Source: Halorubrum californiense DSM 19288
GTDB taxonomy: Archaea; Halobacteriota; Halobacteria; Halobacteriales; Haloferacaceae
Direction: 5' to 3'
Length of the DNA: 44,919 nucleotides
NCBI RefSeq assembly: GCF_000336875.1
Contig: NZ_AOJK01000069.1
Location: 9,926 to 54,844, forward strand
Under the pieces are notes generated by a model, which was not told where the DNA came from, made no database searches, and was given only the letters and a program-made list of their open reading frames with translations. Below, one piece after another: positions 23,029-30,714 of this stretch. How positions within the stretch are numbered: position 1 is the stretch's first letter; the number at the start of each line of letters is the position of its first letter. Made by a program: the position numbers and the translations under genes.

Positions 23029-23699
23029 GGACCGTCCGGCTTCGCGTCGGTCGCCCGCGAGTCGGTCCCCCCGTTCGCCCCCTCGTCCAGCGTCGCGAAC
23101 GCGAACTCGGTGCTGCTCCCCAGCGGGTCGGTCGCGGTCATCGTCTCGACGGTCGCGAACCCCGCCGCGCGCAGCTGGCCGAGCGTCTGCTCGCGACCGG
23201 GCGCGGAGAAGAACATCCGGCCGCCCATCCAGCCGCGGCGGACCGTCTCGAAGCGGCCGCTCGGCAGCGTCAGCAGGAGGTGGCCGCCGGGCCGGAGGAC
23301 GCGGGCGAACTCCGCGTACACCGCGGGGTGGCGCTCGCGCTCGACGTGAAACACCGCGTGGTACGCGGTTATCGCGTCGAAGCGGTCGGCCGCGAACGGA
23401 AGCGCCGACATCTCTCCGTGGACGAGCCGGGCGTCGGGCACCGTCTCGCGCGCGAGGTCGAGCCCGCGGCGGGAGAGGTCGAGCCCGACGCTGCCCGGCG
23501 GGAGGTTCGCGAGAGTCCGCGCGCCGTCGCCGCAGCCTACGTCGAGGACGAGCGGGTCGCCCCCGGTACCTGCGGCGTCGTCCCCCAGCGAGTCGAGCAG
23601 GTCGTCGATCAGCGCCGCGTCCGAGCCGTCTGGGTCGCGGCGGGCGGCGTACGTCTCGGCGACCTCGTCCCACGCGCGGCGCACCGCGTTGCGGTCCAT
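23025..23699 (-). CDS. Class I SAM-dependent methyltransferase
   Basis: The 224-residue protein has motif I LVLDVGCGDGARTL, the acidic end of strand 2 (VGLDLSRRGLDLA), motif SALPFAADRFDAITAYHAVFHV and EFARVLRPGGHLLLTLPSG, the layout of Methyltransf_11/UbiE-like enzymes. The N-terminus WDEVAETYAARRDPDG is typical of tRNA-type methyltransferases of the Trm9/ALKBH8 group, so a tRNA wobble substrate is possible but unproven. ATG 23699 is chosen over an upstream ATG-containing extension. Confidence 0.85.
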   Translation of the reverse strand: MDRNAVRRAWDEVAETYAARRDPDGSDAALIDDLLDSLGDDAAGTGGDPLVLDVGCGDGARTLANLPPGSVGLDLSRRGLDLARETVPDARLVHGEMSALPFAADRFDAITAYHAVFHVERERHPAVYAEFARVLRPGGHLLLTLPSGRFETVRRGWMGGRMFFSAPGREQTLGQLRAAGFATVETMTATDPLGSSTEFAFATLDEGANGGTDSRATDAKPDGP

Positions 23700-23806
23700 A
23701 TCGATCGATCCGGTCGCGAGATTCATGACTGTGCCGCCGGCAGCCGCCGCGGACGCGACGCTCACCGGCCGGCGAGATTTATGTCGACCGCGGGAGACGA
23801 GACGGT

Positions 23807-24175
23807 ATGGAGATTCTCCACACCTGCCTGAACGTGGCGGACGCGGACCGGGCCGCCGACTGGTACGTCGACGAGCTCGGGTTCGAGCGGTCCTGGGAGT
23901 TCACGACCGCGGGCGGCGACGCGCGAAACGTGTACGTCGCCGACGAGAACGGCGTCGAGTTCCAGCTGTCGGACGCGGAGGGCGAGACGCCGAGCGCGGA
24001 CGGCGACCGCTACGACCACGTCGCCGTCGGCGTCGACGACGTGGACGCGGCGTTCGACGAGATCGACCATCACGGCGTCGTGGAGCCGCCGACCGACCAT
24101 CCGGAGGCCGGAGCGCGCGTCGCGTTCGTCGAGGACCCCGACGGGCACGTGGTCGAGGTGATCGAGCCGCTCTGA
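23807..24175 (+). CDS. VOC family (glyoxalase-like) protein
   Basis: The 122-residue protein has two beta-alpha-beta-beta-beta modules: LHTCLNVADADRAADWYVDELGFERSWEF with GVEFQLSD, and YDHVAVGVDDVDAAFDEI with VAFVEDPDGHVVEVIEP. His5, Glu in GVEFQL, His in YDHVAV and Glu in VVEVIE are the expected metal ligands of glyoxalase I. It could be a lactoylglutathione lyase-type or related enzyme. A TATA-like gatttatg (23775-23782) precedes it. Confidence 0.87.
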   Translation: MEILHTCLNVADADRAADWYVDELGFERSWEFTTAGGDARNVYVADENGVEFQLSDAEGETPSADGDRYDHVAVGVDDVDAAFDEIDHHGVVEPPTDHPEAGARVAFVEDPDGHVVEVIEPL

Positions 24176-24200
24176 GCCGGCCACGAGGGTGACACGGAGC

Positions 24201-24485
24201 TTAGCCGTCGGCGCGACGGACCGCGGCGACGATGAGCAGCGCGACGACGACCGCGAGCGCGACCGCACCGAGCGTCTGGAGCGAGACCAATGCCGGCTCG
24301 GCGGTTACGACAGCGCCGTCGATCGGCCGGTCGGCGGCGATCGGGACGCCGCTTTCGTCGAGGAACGCGCCGGTTCCGTGGCCGTCGTCCTGTGCGAGCG
24401 GGCTTTCGGTGGACCCGGCGCCAACACCGAGCAGCAGCGCGAGGACCACCGCGAGCGTTGAGGCACGGGTCGAGGCTCGTCTCAT
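24201..24485 (-). CDS. Small secreted or membrane-anchored hypothetical protein
   Basis: The 94-residue protein has a cleavable-looking signal (RRASTRASTLAVVLALLLGV), a polar middle with GTGAFLDESG, and a C-terminal membrane helix (ALAVVVALLIVAAV) ending in Arg residues. This resembles small surface proteins anchored by a C-terminal helix. The function is unknown. Confidence 0.55.
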   Translation of the reverse strand: MRRASTRASTLAVVLALLLGVGAGSTESPLAQDDGHGTGAFLDESGVPIAADRPIDGAVVTAEPALVSLQTLGAVALAVVVALLIVAAVRRADG

Positions 24486-24960
24486 CTGGTGATCACGGCC
24501 CCGCGTACGTCGTCGGTTCGGTGCGGCAGCGTAGTGGACTCATGCGTCAGTTACCCACGATTAAAATCGTGGGCTGGCGTTCCGCAGGGCCAAACGGAAG
24601 CAGCAATGTAATTGCTCGTGTTCTTCGCCCGCAGATCGAGAGAGGGAGTTCCTGTCTCGCTTTGGGGTCGGCAGTTCCGAGCGTTGCGGGCCGACTGACG
24701 GGCGGCCTCTTCTATGAGAGAACCCCCCGTGGCCAGTTGAGGAGCAACGGTGGTGGCGCTCGTTTGCCCGCATAGAAGTGGTAATTCATACCGAAGGTAC
24801 CCAACTAGTTATGTCGTCGGGCTTCCTCCCACGACTGAACTCGTGGGCTTCCGCCCTCGAAATCACTGTGAACCGCTTCGGCTCTCGCCTGAAGGGCGTT
24901 CAGGACGAGCCTGAAACTGACGGAAGGCGTTTCATATTCCAGTATCCGATTCGGGTCGCG
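24486..24960. other. Intergenic region holding an IS-derived element
   Basis: No gene is convincing in this 475-nt stretch between two minus-strand genes. It contains the hairpin-bounded element at 24554-24847 and, from about 24850, a further stretch with imperfect inverted sequence (near 24885-24905) and no coding signal. The small open frames here have unnatural composition. Confidence 0.5.
24554..24847. mobile_element. Non-autonomous IS200/605-like element (MITE)
   Basis: The two ends are hairpins of the same type: CCCACGATtaaaATCGTGGG (24554-24573) and CCCACGActgaacTCGTGGG (24828-24847), both similar to the solo hairpin at 12132. The roughly 250 nt between them has no coding capacity for a transposase. 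The right part (gtcgtcgggcttcc before the hairpin, gcttccgcc after) has the look of a TnpB element right end. I infer a deletion derivative that could be moved by a TnpA in trans. Confidence 0.55.
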
Positions 24961-25995
24961 CTATTCGGGTGACTCCCGCGACGCGGTCGGCGCGAACCAG
25001 TAGCCGTAGCCGAACGGCACGACGCCGGCGACGACGCCGACACAGATCGCGAGCGGCCCGAAGAAGAGCCCCGCGACGCCGAGCGCGCCCGCGATCGCCG
25101 CCGTGGCGAGCAGCCCGATCCCGATCGTCGCGGCGGCGAGCAGGGCCCAGCGCCGCTGAGCGGCGAACACGCCGGCGAGGACGCCCGACGCGACGACCGT
25201 CGCGCTCGCGGGGCCGGTGACGAACCGGGAGAGCGAACCGGTCTCGAATACGGCGGTGCCGGCGAGCGCGACGGGGAGCGCGAGCGCGGCGACCGCGGCG
25301 GCCCGACGCGGGGTGAGGAGGCGGTCGCGCGTCGGCTCCCGGTACCGGTACGCGAGGAGGCCGACCGCGACCGCCGTGTACCCGCGCCCGACCGGCGTGA
25401 GGACGAAGCCGACGAGGGCGCCCGCGAACTGGGCGAACACCGCGGCCTCGTTTTCGAGCGCGACGACGTAGTACGCCCCGCTCTGTCGGTACAGCCCCGG
25501 CCGGGCGCCGGAGGCGTTCGCGGTGCCTTCGTCGATGGCCGTCCGGACGCCGGCCGGCGCCTCGGATGCCGAGCACGCGACCGCGTCGAAGACCGTTTCG
25601 GGGTCGGTCTCGCGCATCTCGATCGTCGCGTTCGTCGTCTCGCCGCGGGTCGAGAGCGACCACTCGTAGTAGGCGCCGTCGTACGCGACGTACGGCGCTT
25701 CTACGTCGCGTATCGCGGTGTACAGTTCGGGGGATAGCGACCCGTCGAACGACGCGTCCGCGGCGGCGGTCCGGATCGGCTCCCGATACCCCTCCGGCGT
25801 GTCGGCAAGGGTCTCGTCGAGGTCGGTGACGTTCGGCGACGCGCCCGCAACCAGCGCCGGATTCTCGCCGGGCTCGACGGCCGTGGCTTCGTAGGTGATC
25901 TGCGTGTCGCCCGCCGCGGCGTGGAAGGAGAAACTGAGCCCGACGCCGACGACGAGGAGCGCGAGGAGCGCGAGAGTTCGGGTGGAGGGCGGCAC
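24961..25995 (-). CDS. Haloarchaeal multi-pass membrane protein
   Basis: From GTG 25995 the protein is 344 residues: one N-terminal hydrophobic helix (LALLALLVVGVGLSFSF), an extracytoplasmic domain of about 150 residues (YVAYDGAYYEWSLSTRG, ACSASEAPAGV), then about five C-terminal helices. The frame is open further upstream, but the sequence before 25995 is Arg-rich and shadow-like. I know no named function. It lies downstream of a small gene on the same strand. Confidence 0.62.
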   Translation of the reverse strand: MPPSTRTLALLALLVVGVGLSFSFHAAAGDTQITYEATAVEPGENPALVAGASPNVTDLDETLADTPEGYREPIRTAAADASFDGSLSPELYTAIRDVEAPYVAYDGAYYEWSLSTRGETTNATIEMRETDPETVFDAVACSASEAPAGVRTAIDEGTANASGARPGLYRQSGAYYVVALENEAAVFAQFAGALVGFVLTPVGRGYTAVAVGLLAYRYREPTRDRLLTPRRAAAVAALALPVALAGTAVFETGSLSRFVTGPASATVVASGVLAGVFAAQRRWALLAAATIGIGLLATAAIAGALGVAGLFFGPLAICVGVVAGVVPFGYGYWFAPTASRESPE

Positions 25996-26129
25996 GGACC
26001 GGAGTAGATGAAAAGCGGTTGTAAAATTGTGGTTTGTGGATCCAGAGGAGGCGAGACGGCGCCGCCGCTCTTCGACGCTGAGCGTGCGATAGAAAATCGG
26101 GGTTCGGGGCGGGGTCGTGCCCGACCGCG

Positions 26130-26303
26130 TCAGTCGTCGGCCGGGGCGCGCGGCTCCGCCGGGGGCTCGGGCTCCTCCGTCTCGCCCGCCGGCTCGTCGA
26201 CCGCGTCGACGTCGGGGGAGTCGTCGAGTTCCTCCGCCTCCTCGGACCGGTGACGCGCCTGGACCTCCTCCCAGGTCATCGCCTCGTCGTAATGATGGCA
26301 CAT
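26130..26303 (-). CDS. Small acidic haloarchaeal protein
   Basis: The 57-residue protein starts CHHYDEAMTWEEVQARH and continues with a very acidic Glu/Asp/Pro-rich tail. The CHHYDEAMTWEE start has the look of a conserved short haloarchaeal family, possibly metal-binding through Cys-His-His. ATG 26303 is preferred over a TTG further upstream. The function is unknown. Confidence 0.6.
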   Translation of the reverse strand: MCHHYDEAMTWEEVQARHRSEEAEELDDSPDVDAVDEPAGETEEPEPPAEPRAPADD

Positions 26304-26579
26304 GACAACTATTAACAATGGCCGTTCGCTGATAAGCGTTACGTCGGCTACCTCGGGTTAGAGCGCCCTCACAGCGGGAGTATCGACGATACGGGCAGAT
26401 CGTCTCGGGTGCCGAGGCGGCGGTCGCGGACGACCAGCTGGAGGCGGGAGACGCGAACCGCCTTCGCGAAGGACCGCGACAGCCACGCGGCCGAACTGAT
26501 CGAACCGCGTTGAACGACGACGCAGAGCGTGCGGCGGTGACACGGTTCGCACGCCTCGAATCGCCGGCGACATCGTCGC

Positions 26580-26927
26580 TTAGATTCCGACGAGCAGTAT
26601 CGAAGCCACGACCGCGGTCCCCGCCCAGCCTGCGCCGATCCAAGTCAATACGGCGAACGCCTGTCGTGCCCCCTCGCGGCTCCACTCCGACTCGCCACCG
26701 AGGTGGTTCTGGACCGTCGACATGGAGTCGCCGAAGCCGACCGCACCGCCCCACGTAGCGACGCCGAAGCCGAACAGGAGCACACCGAGCGCGAACGAAG
26801 TATCGGTCGACTGCTTCGCCCCGGTAACCGGGAAGAGGACGCCCGCAACGACGAGCCCGAGAAGGCCGCCGAGGCCGATCCACCGCCCGACCGTTCGTCC
26901 GGACGGTCGGATATCGCGGTCAGTCAA
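26580..26927 (-). CDS. Small membrane protein at the end of the peptide-ABC operon
   Basis: The 115-residue protein has three membrane segments (WIGLGGLLGLVVAGVLFPV, FALGVLLFGFGVATWGG, and a C-terminal TAVVASILLVGI) with a charged loop (QNHLGGESEWSREGARQAF). TTG 26927 is chosen: it lies inside the end of the permease gene, giving an 8-nt overlap. The role is unknown; position suggests co-expression with the importer. Confidence 0.6.
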   Translation of the reverse strand: MTDRDIRPSGRTVGRWIGLGGLLGLVVAGVLFPVTGAKQSTDTSFALGVLLFGFGVATWGGAVGFGDSMSTVQNHLGGESEWSREGARQAFAVLTWIGAGWAGTAVVASILLVGI

Positions 26928-27837
26928 CGGTCTCTCGCATTCGCGGGTCGAGCGCGTCGCGCATCCCGTCACCGAGGAGGTTGAATCCGAGCACGGTTAA
27001 CGCGAGCAGCAGACCGGGGAAGAACGACCACCACCACGCGCCGGAGAACAGCCCGAACTCGACGCCGTTCGAGAGCATCATTCCCCACGTCGGCTCTCCC
27101 GGACTGGCACCGAAGCCGAGGAACGACAGCGCGGCGATGTCGATGATCGCGAGGCCGTAGTTGAGCGTCGACTGGACCGTGATCGGCGCGAGACAGTTCG
27201 GGAGGACGTGCCGGATGAGCAGTCGGGGGTCGGTCGCGCCGAGCGCTTTCGTGGCTTCGGTGTACTCGTCCTCGAGCACCTTCAGCGCGGCTCCTCGGAC
27301 GACGCGGGCGAACCGCGGAGTGTAGACGAGCGTCAGTGCCCCAACGGCTCGCCACAGCCCCAACTCCTCCGGAAAAATGGTGACGAGCGCGAGCGCCAAC
27401 AGTAGCGACGGGAACGACAGCAGGACGTCCATCGTCCGCATGATGACGTTGTCCGTCAGGTCGCCGTAGTACGCCGCGACGATCCCCAGACCCACCCCGA
27501 GGAACGTCGATGCGATGACGGTAACCGTGCCGTAAAGGACCGCGTACCACGCCCCGTACAGCACGCGCGGGAAGATATCTCGGGCCTGCCCGTCCGTCCC
27601 GAAGAGGTACTCCGAGCTGGGGGCGGCCTCGGACGGGTTCGTACCGAACTGGGTTGCCAGGAGGTCACTGAGGTCGTAGGTGATTCGGGCGTAGATCGCG
27701 ATCAGAACGACCCCGAGAATGAGGACGATCCCGGTGATCGCGAGTCGGTTCGAGAGGAGCTGCGAGAGGAACGGGCTCGCGCGCAGCCGCTCGACGATGC
27801 CTCGGTCGACGGTTCCGGTCTGTGTCTCCGTGCTCAT
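26920..27837 (-). CDS. dppC: Peptide ABC transporter permease, DppC type
   Basis: The 305-residue protein has an N-terminal helix, an extracytoplasmic part (YLFGTDGQARDIFPRVLYGAWYAV, the classical LGTDxxGRDxxSR-like region of DppC/OppC), and the cytoplasmic EAA-type loop ATKALGATDPRLLIRHVLPNCLAPI. It ends with LLGDGMRDALDPRMRE. It forms half of the membrane channel of a dipeptide or oligopeptide importer. The start overlaps the stop of the DppB-type gene. Confidence 0.9.
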   Translation of the reverse strand: MSTETQTGTVDRGIVERLRASPFLSQLLSNRLAITGIVLILGVVLIAIYARITYDLSDLLATQFGTNPSEAAPSSEYLFGTDGQARDIFPRVLYGAWYAVLYGTVTVIASTFLGVGLGIVAAYYGDLTDNVIMRTMDVLLSFPSLLLALALVTIFPEELGLWRAVGALTLVYTPRFARVVRGAALKVLEDEYTEATKALGATDPRLLIRHVLPNCLAPITVQSTLNYGLAIIDIAALSFLGFGASPGEPTWGMMLSNGVEFGLFSGAWWWSFFPGLLLALTVLGFNLLGDGMRDALDPRMRETVD

Positions 27838-28847
27838 TGTTCGATGCGAGGGTCGAGGACCGAGTAGGTGAGGTCGACGCCGAGGTTAACCAGCGTGTAC
27901 AGCACGGCGAAGACGAGAACGGTTCCCTGTACGACGGGGTAGTCGCTGCGGTTGATCGCGTCGACGAGCAGTGTTCCGATGCCGTTGATCTCGAAGACGG
28001 TCTCCGTGAGCACCGCGCCGCCGAGCAGCGATCCGAACTGGATGCCGATCACGGTGATGACGGGGATGAAGGCGTTGCGGAGCCCGTGTTTCATCACGGT
28101 GATCTTCGAACCCTGCCCCTTCGCCCGAGCGGTCCGCATGTAGTCTTGCCGGATCACCTCCACCATCGACGAGCGCATCATCCGCGAGAGCAGCGCCATC
28201 TGGTAGATCCCGAGGACGACCACCGGTAGGAGCAGGTGAATGACCGCGGACTGGAACGCCGCGAGGTTCCCCGCCAGCAGCGTATCGACGAGAATGAGCC
28301 CCGTGACCGGCTCGACGAAGTACGCGGACCCGATTCGACCGCTGGTCGGCAGGACCCCGAGAAACTGCGCGAAGAGCAGGATGAGAAGCGGACCGCTCCA
28401 GTAGATCGGGATGCTGATCCCGCTCAAGGCGCCGACGCGCGAAAGGTGGTCGGTCCACGTATCCTGTTTGACCGCGCTGAGGATCCCCAGCGGGAGTCCG
28501 AACAGGAGGCCGGCGAACTGTCCGAGCAGCGCGAGTTCGATCGTGATCGGGAGGCGATCCGTGAGGATCTGACTCACCGCGACGCCCCGGTTCACCTGGT
28601 ATGACTGGCCAAAGTCGAACGTCGCGACCTCGCCAAGGAATCGAACGTACTGCTGCCAGAGCGGGTCGTCGAGTCCTAAGTCGGCGCGGACCTGATTGAC
28701 GAACTCTTGGCTCGCTCGCTCGCCAGCGATAACCACTGCGGGATCGCCGGGCGAAAGGTGGAGAATGGCGAACACGACCGTCGCGACCCCGAACAAAACG
28801 GGGAACAACATAAGCAGCCGTTTCAACACGAACCGCTTGGAGACCAT
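27834..28847 (-). CDS. dppB: Peptide ABC transporter permease, DppB type
   Basis: The 337-residue protein starts FVLKRLLMLFPVLFGVATVVFAILHLSPGDPA, the hallmark of DppB/OppB, has the long extracytoplasmic loop after helix 1, the EAA loop YMRTARAKGQGSKITVMKHGLRNAFIPVIT, and ends LTYSVLDPRIE. It pairs with the DppC-type permease, with which it overlaps by 4 nt. Six helices are expected. Confidence 0.92.
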   Translation of the reverse strand: MVSKRFVLKRLLMLFPVLFGVATVVFAILHLSPGDPAVVIAGERASQEFVNQVRADLGLDDPLWQQYVRFLGEVATFDFGQSYQVNRGVAVSQILTDRLPITIELALLGQFAGLLFGLPLGILSAVKQDTWTDHLSRVGALSGISIPIYWSGPLLILLFAQFLGVLPTSGRIGSAYFVEPVTGLILVDTLLAGNLAAFQSAVIHLLLPVVVLGIYQMALLSRMMRSSMVEVIRQDYMRTARAKGQGSKITVMKHGLRNAFIPVITVIGIQFGSLLGGAVLTETVFEINGIGTLLVDAINRSDYPVVQGTVLVFAVLYTLVNLGVDLTYSVLDPRIEQ

Positions 28848-28897
28848 TCAGGGGAAGGAGCGTGTGGGAAGTTGAAAAAATCTGTGCTCGGTGCGGG

Positions 28898-30622
28898 CTA
28901 CTCGACTTCGACCGCTTCGAGGTACGGTCCGCCGATCGCAGCGACGGTGTAGTTGCTCACGCCGTTGGACACGCCGCGGACCTCGTCGGCGTAATCGATG
29001 AACACCCAAGGTGCCTCGTCGTGTGCGATCTGAGCGGCCTCGCGGTACAACTCCGCGCGGGCCTCCTGGTTCGTCGTCTGTTGGGCCTCTTCGACGACGC
29101 CCATATACTCGCTGTTGGCCCACGCGGCGTTGTTCGAGGTGTTGAATCCCTCGGTGTCCCACGAGACCCAGTCCTGTCCGTCCGGCACGTCGGTCTGCGG
29201 GTGGAGGAGGACGTAGCAGAAGTTGTCCGGGTCAGCGTTGTCAGTGTCCCAGCCGGCAAGCGTCGCGTCGTGGTTTCCCTGACTGGTGTATGTGAGGTAG
29301 TCGGAGAACTGTCGGTCGTCGATCGAAACATCGATCCCGACCTCCGAGAGGTTCGATCGGATCGTCTGGGCAGTCGGGAGCGGCGCCGGGTTGTACCCGC
29401 GGGGGTTCTGGAATGTGGTCAGCGAGAACGAGAACCCGTCGCCGTAGCCCGCCTCCTCGAGCAGACTCTGTGCCTGTTCGGGGTCGTGCTCGTAGGGACT
29501 AACGTCTTCGTTGTGGCCGAACAGCGCGGGTGGGATCGGCTGGTCGGCCTGCGTGGCGATCCCCGAGTAGATGTTCTCGACGATCGCTTGGGTGTCGATG
29601 GCGTAGCTGATCGCGCGGCGGACTCGCCGGTCCCGGAATGCCTCGATGCGCGAGAGGTTAAACGCCATATACCCGATGTTGATCCCCGTCGCCGTCCGGT
29701 TCTCGGCGGTGCCAGATCCCTCGATGATCTGCATGCTGTCGGGGTCGAGCCCGTCGATGATGTCGAGCTCTTCCTCGACGAGCGCTTGGGCGCGCGTGGA
29801 GTTCTGGCCGCGAGTGAGGAACAGCACCTCGTCCACGTTCGGGGCCTCTCCCCAGTAGTCGTCGAATGCGGTGAGCTGGATTCGGTTGTTGGCGTCGTCG
29901 AGCGTCTCAAGCTGGAACGGTCCGGTCCCGACCATCTCTTCTCCGAGGTTCGTGTCGCCTTCGATCGCGTCCTGCGAAATGACGACGGCCGCGAACATCG
30001 CGAGGTTGCGGAGGAACGGCGCGTACGTCTGGGTGAGCGTGATCGAGAGTTCGTAGTCGCTCGGCGCCTCGATGCTGTCGATCCAGTTGCCGAGGGTGAA
30101 CGGCCCGTACACGGAGGCGTCCTCGAAGTTGTACTCGTAGTCGTCGTCGACGAACCGTCGATACGTGGCGATGAAGTCGTCGGCGGTGAACTCCGATCCG
30201 TCGTGGAAGCTCACTCCCTCCCGCAGCGTGAGCGTCACCGAATCGCCGTCGAGCGACCAGTCGGTGGCGAGCGACTCGGTGAGCGAGGCCTCTCCGGGCT
30301 GGAACGCGATCAGACCCTCGTACGCCTGATTCGTGACCTTGGCGACCTCGCCGCTGGTCGTGTTCTGCGGGTCGAGGGTGCTGGAGTGTGCGCCGCGGCC
30401 GTAGCGGAGCGTGGTCGTGGTACCGTCGCTGCCGTCGTCGCCGTCGCTACCATCGCTGCCGTCACTACCGTCGCTGCCGTCGCTGCCGTCGCTGCCGTCG
30501 CTACCGTCACCAGCGTCGCCGCCGCAACCGGCGAGCGAGGCGACGGACGCCGTTGCGACCGTCGCGCCGCCTGCCCGTTGTAGGAAGCTACGCCGAGATG
30601 TTTCCGTGGTGTCAGGAGACAT
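28898..30622 (-). CDS. dppA: Peptide ABC transporter substrate-binding lipoprotein
   Basis: The 574-residue protein of the SBP_bac_5 family has a twin-arginine signal (SRRSFLQRAGG, Arg10-Arg11) and a lipobox ending SLAGC (Cys33), so it is folded in the cytoplasm, exported by TAT and lipid-anchored. A Gly-Ser-Asp repeat linker (about 36-65) follows. The binding domain begins TTTLRYGRGAHSSTLDP and has LREGVSFHDGSEFTADDF, typical of dipeptide-binding proteins. ATG 30622 is used; an in-frame ATG lies 12 nt upstream. TATA-like sequences at about 30632-30660 give it its own promoter inside the operon. Confidence 0.92.
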   Translation of the reverse strand: MSPDTTETSRRSFLQRAGGATVATASVASLAGCGGDAGDGSDGSDGSDGSDGSDGSDGSDGDDGSDGTTTTLRYGRGAHSSTLDPQNTTSGEVAKVTNQAYEGLIAFQPGEASLTESLATDWSLDGDSVTLTLREGVSFHDGSEFTADDFIATYRRFVDDDYEYNFEDASVYGPFTLGNWIDSIEAPSDYELSITLTQTYAPFLRNLAMFAAVVISQDAIEGDTNLGEEMVGTGPFQLETLDDANNRIQLTAFDDYWGEAPNVDEVLFLTRGQNSTRAQALVEEELDIIDGLDPDSMQIIEGSGTAENRTATGINIGYMAFNLSRIEAFRDRRVRRAISYAIDTQAIVENIYSGIATQADQPIPPALFGHNEDVSPYEHDPEQAQSLLEEAGYGDGFSFSLTTFQNPRGYNPAPLPTAQTIRSNLSEVGIDVSIDDRQFSDYLTYTSQGNHDATLAGWDTDNADPDNFCYVLLHPQTDVPDGQDWVSWDTEGFNTSNNAAWANSEYMGVVEEAQQTTNQEARAELYREAAQIAHDEAPWVFIDYADEVRGVSNGVSNYTVAAIGGPYLEAVEVE

Positions 30623-30714
30623 ACACCGAGGCATATATAGGCGATGTAAATAATACTGGTGGAGCGACAGGACAATCCGCAGGGCGAGTAGCGCTCGAAT
30701 AGTCGTGTGTTTGA

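Noticed and set aside
25996-26883. N-terminal extension of the membrane protein at 24961
   Set aside because: The added part is Arg-rich and overlaps the small acidic gene at 26130. The hydrophobic N-terminal helix starts right after GTG 25995.
30420-30530. Regular short repeats suggesting a CRISPR array
   Set aside because: The units are 9 nt with no spacers and encode the Gly-Ser-Asp linker of the lipoprotein.
28862-30583. A 573-codon plus-strand frame
   Set aside because: It is antisense to the peptide-binding lipoprotein gene, which has a TAT signal, a lipobox and family motifs.
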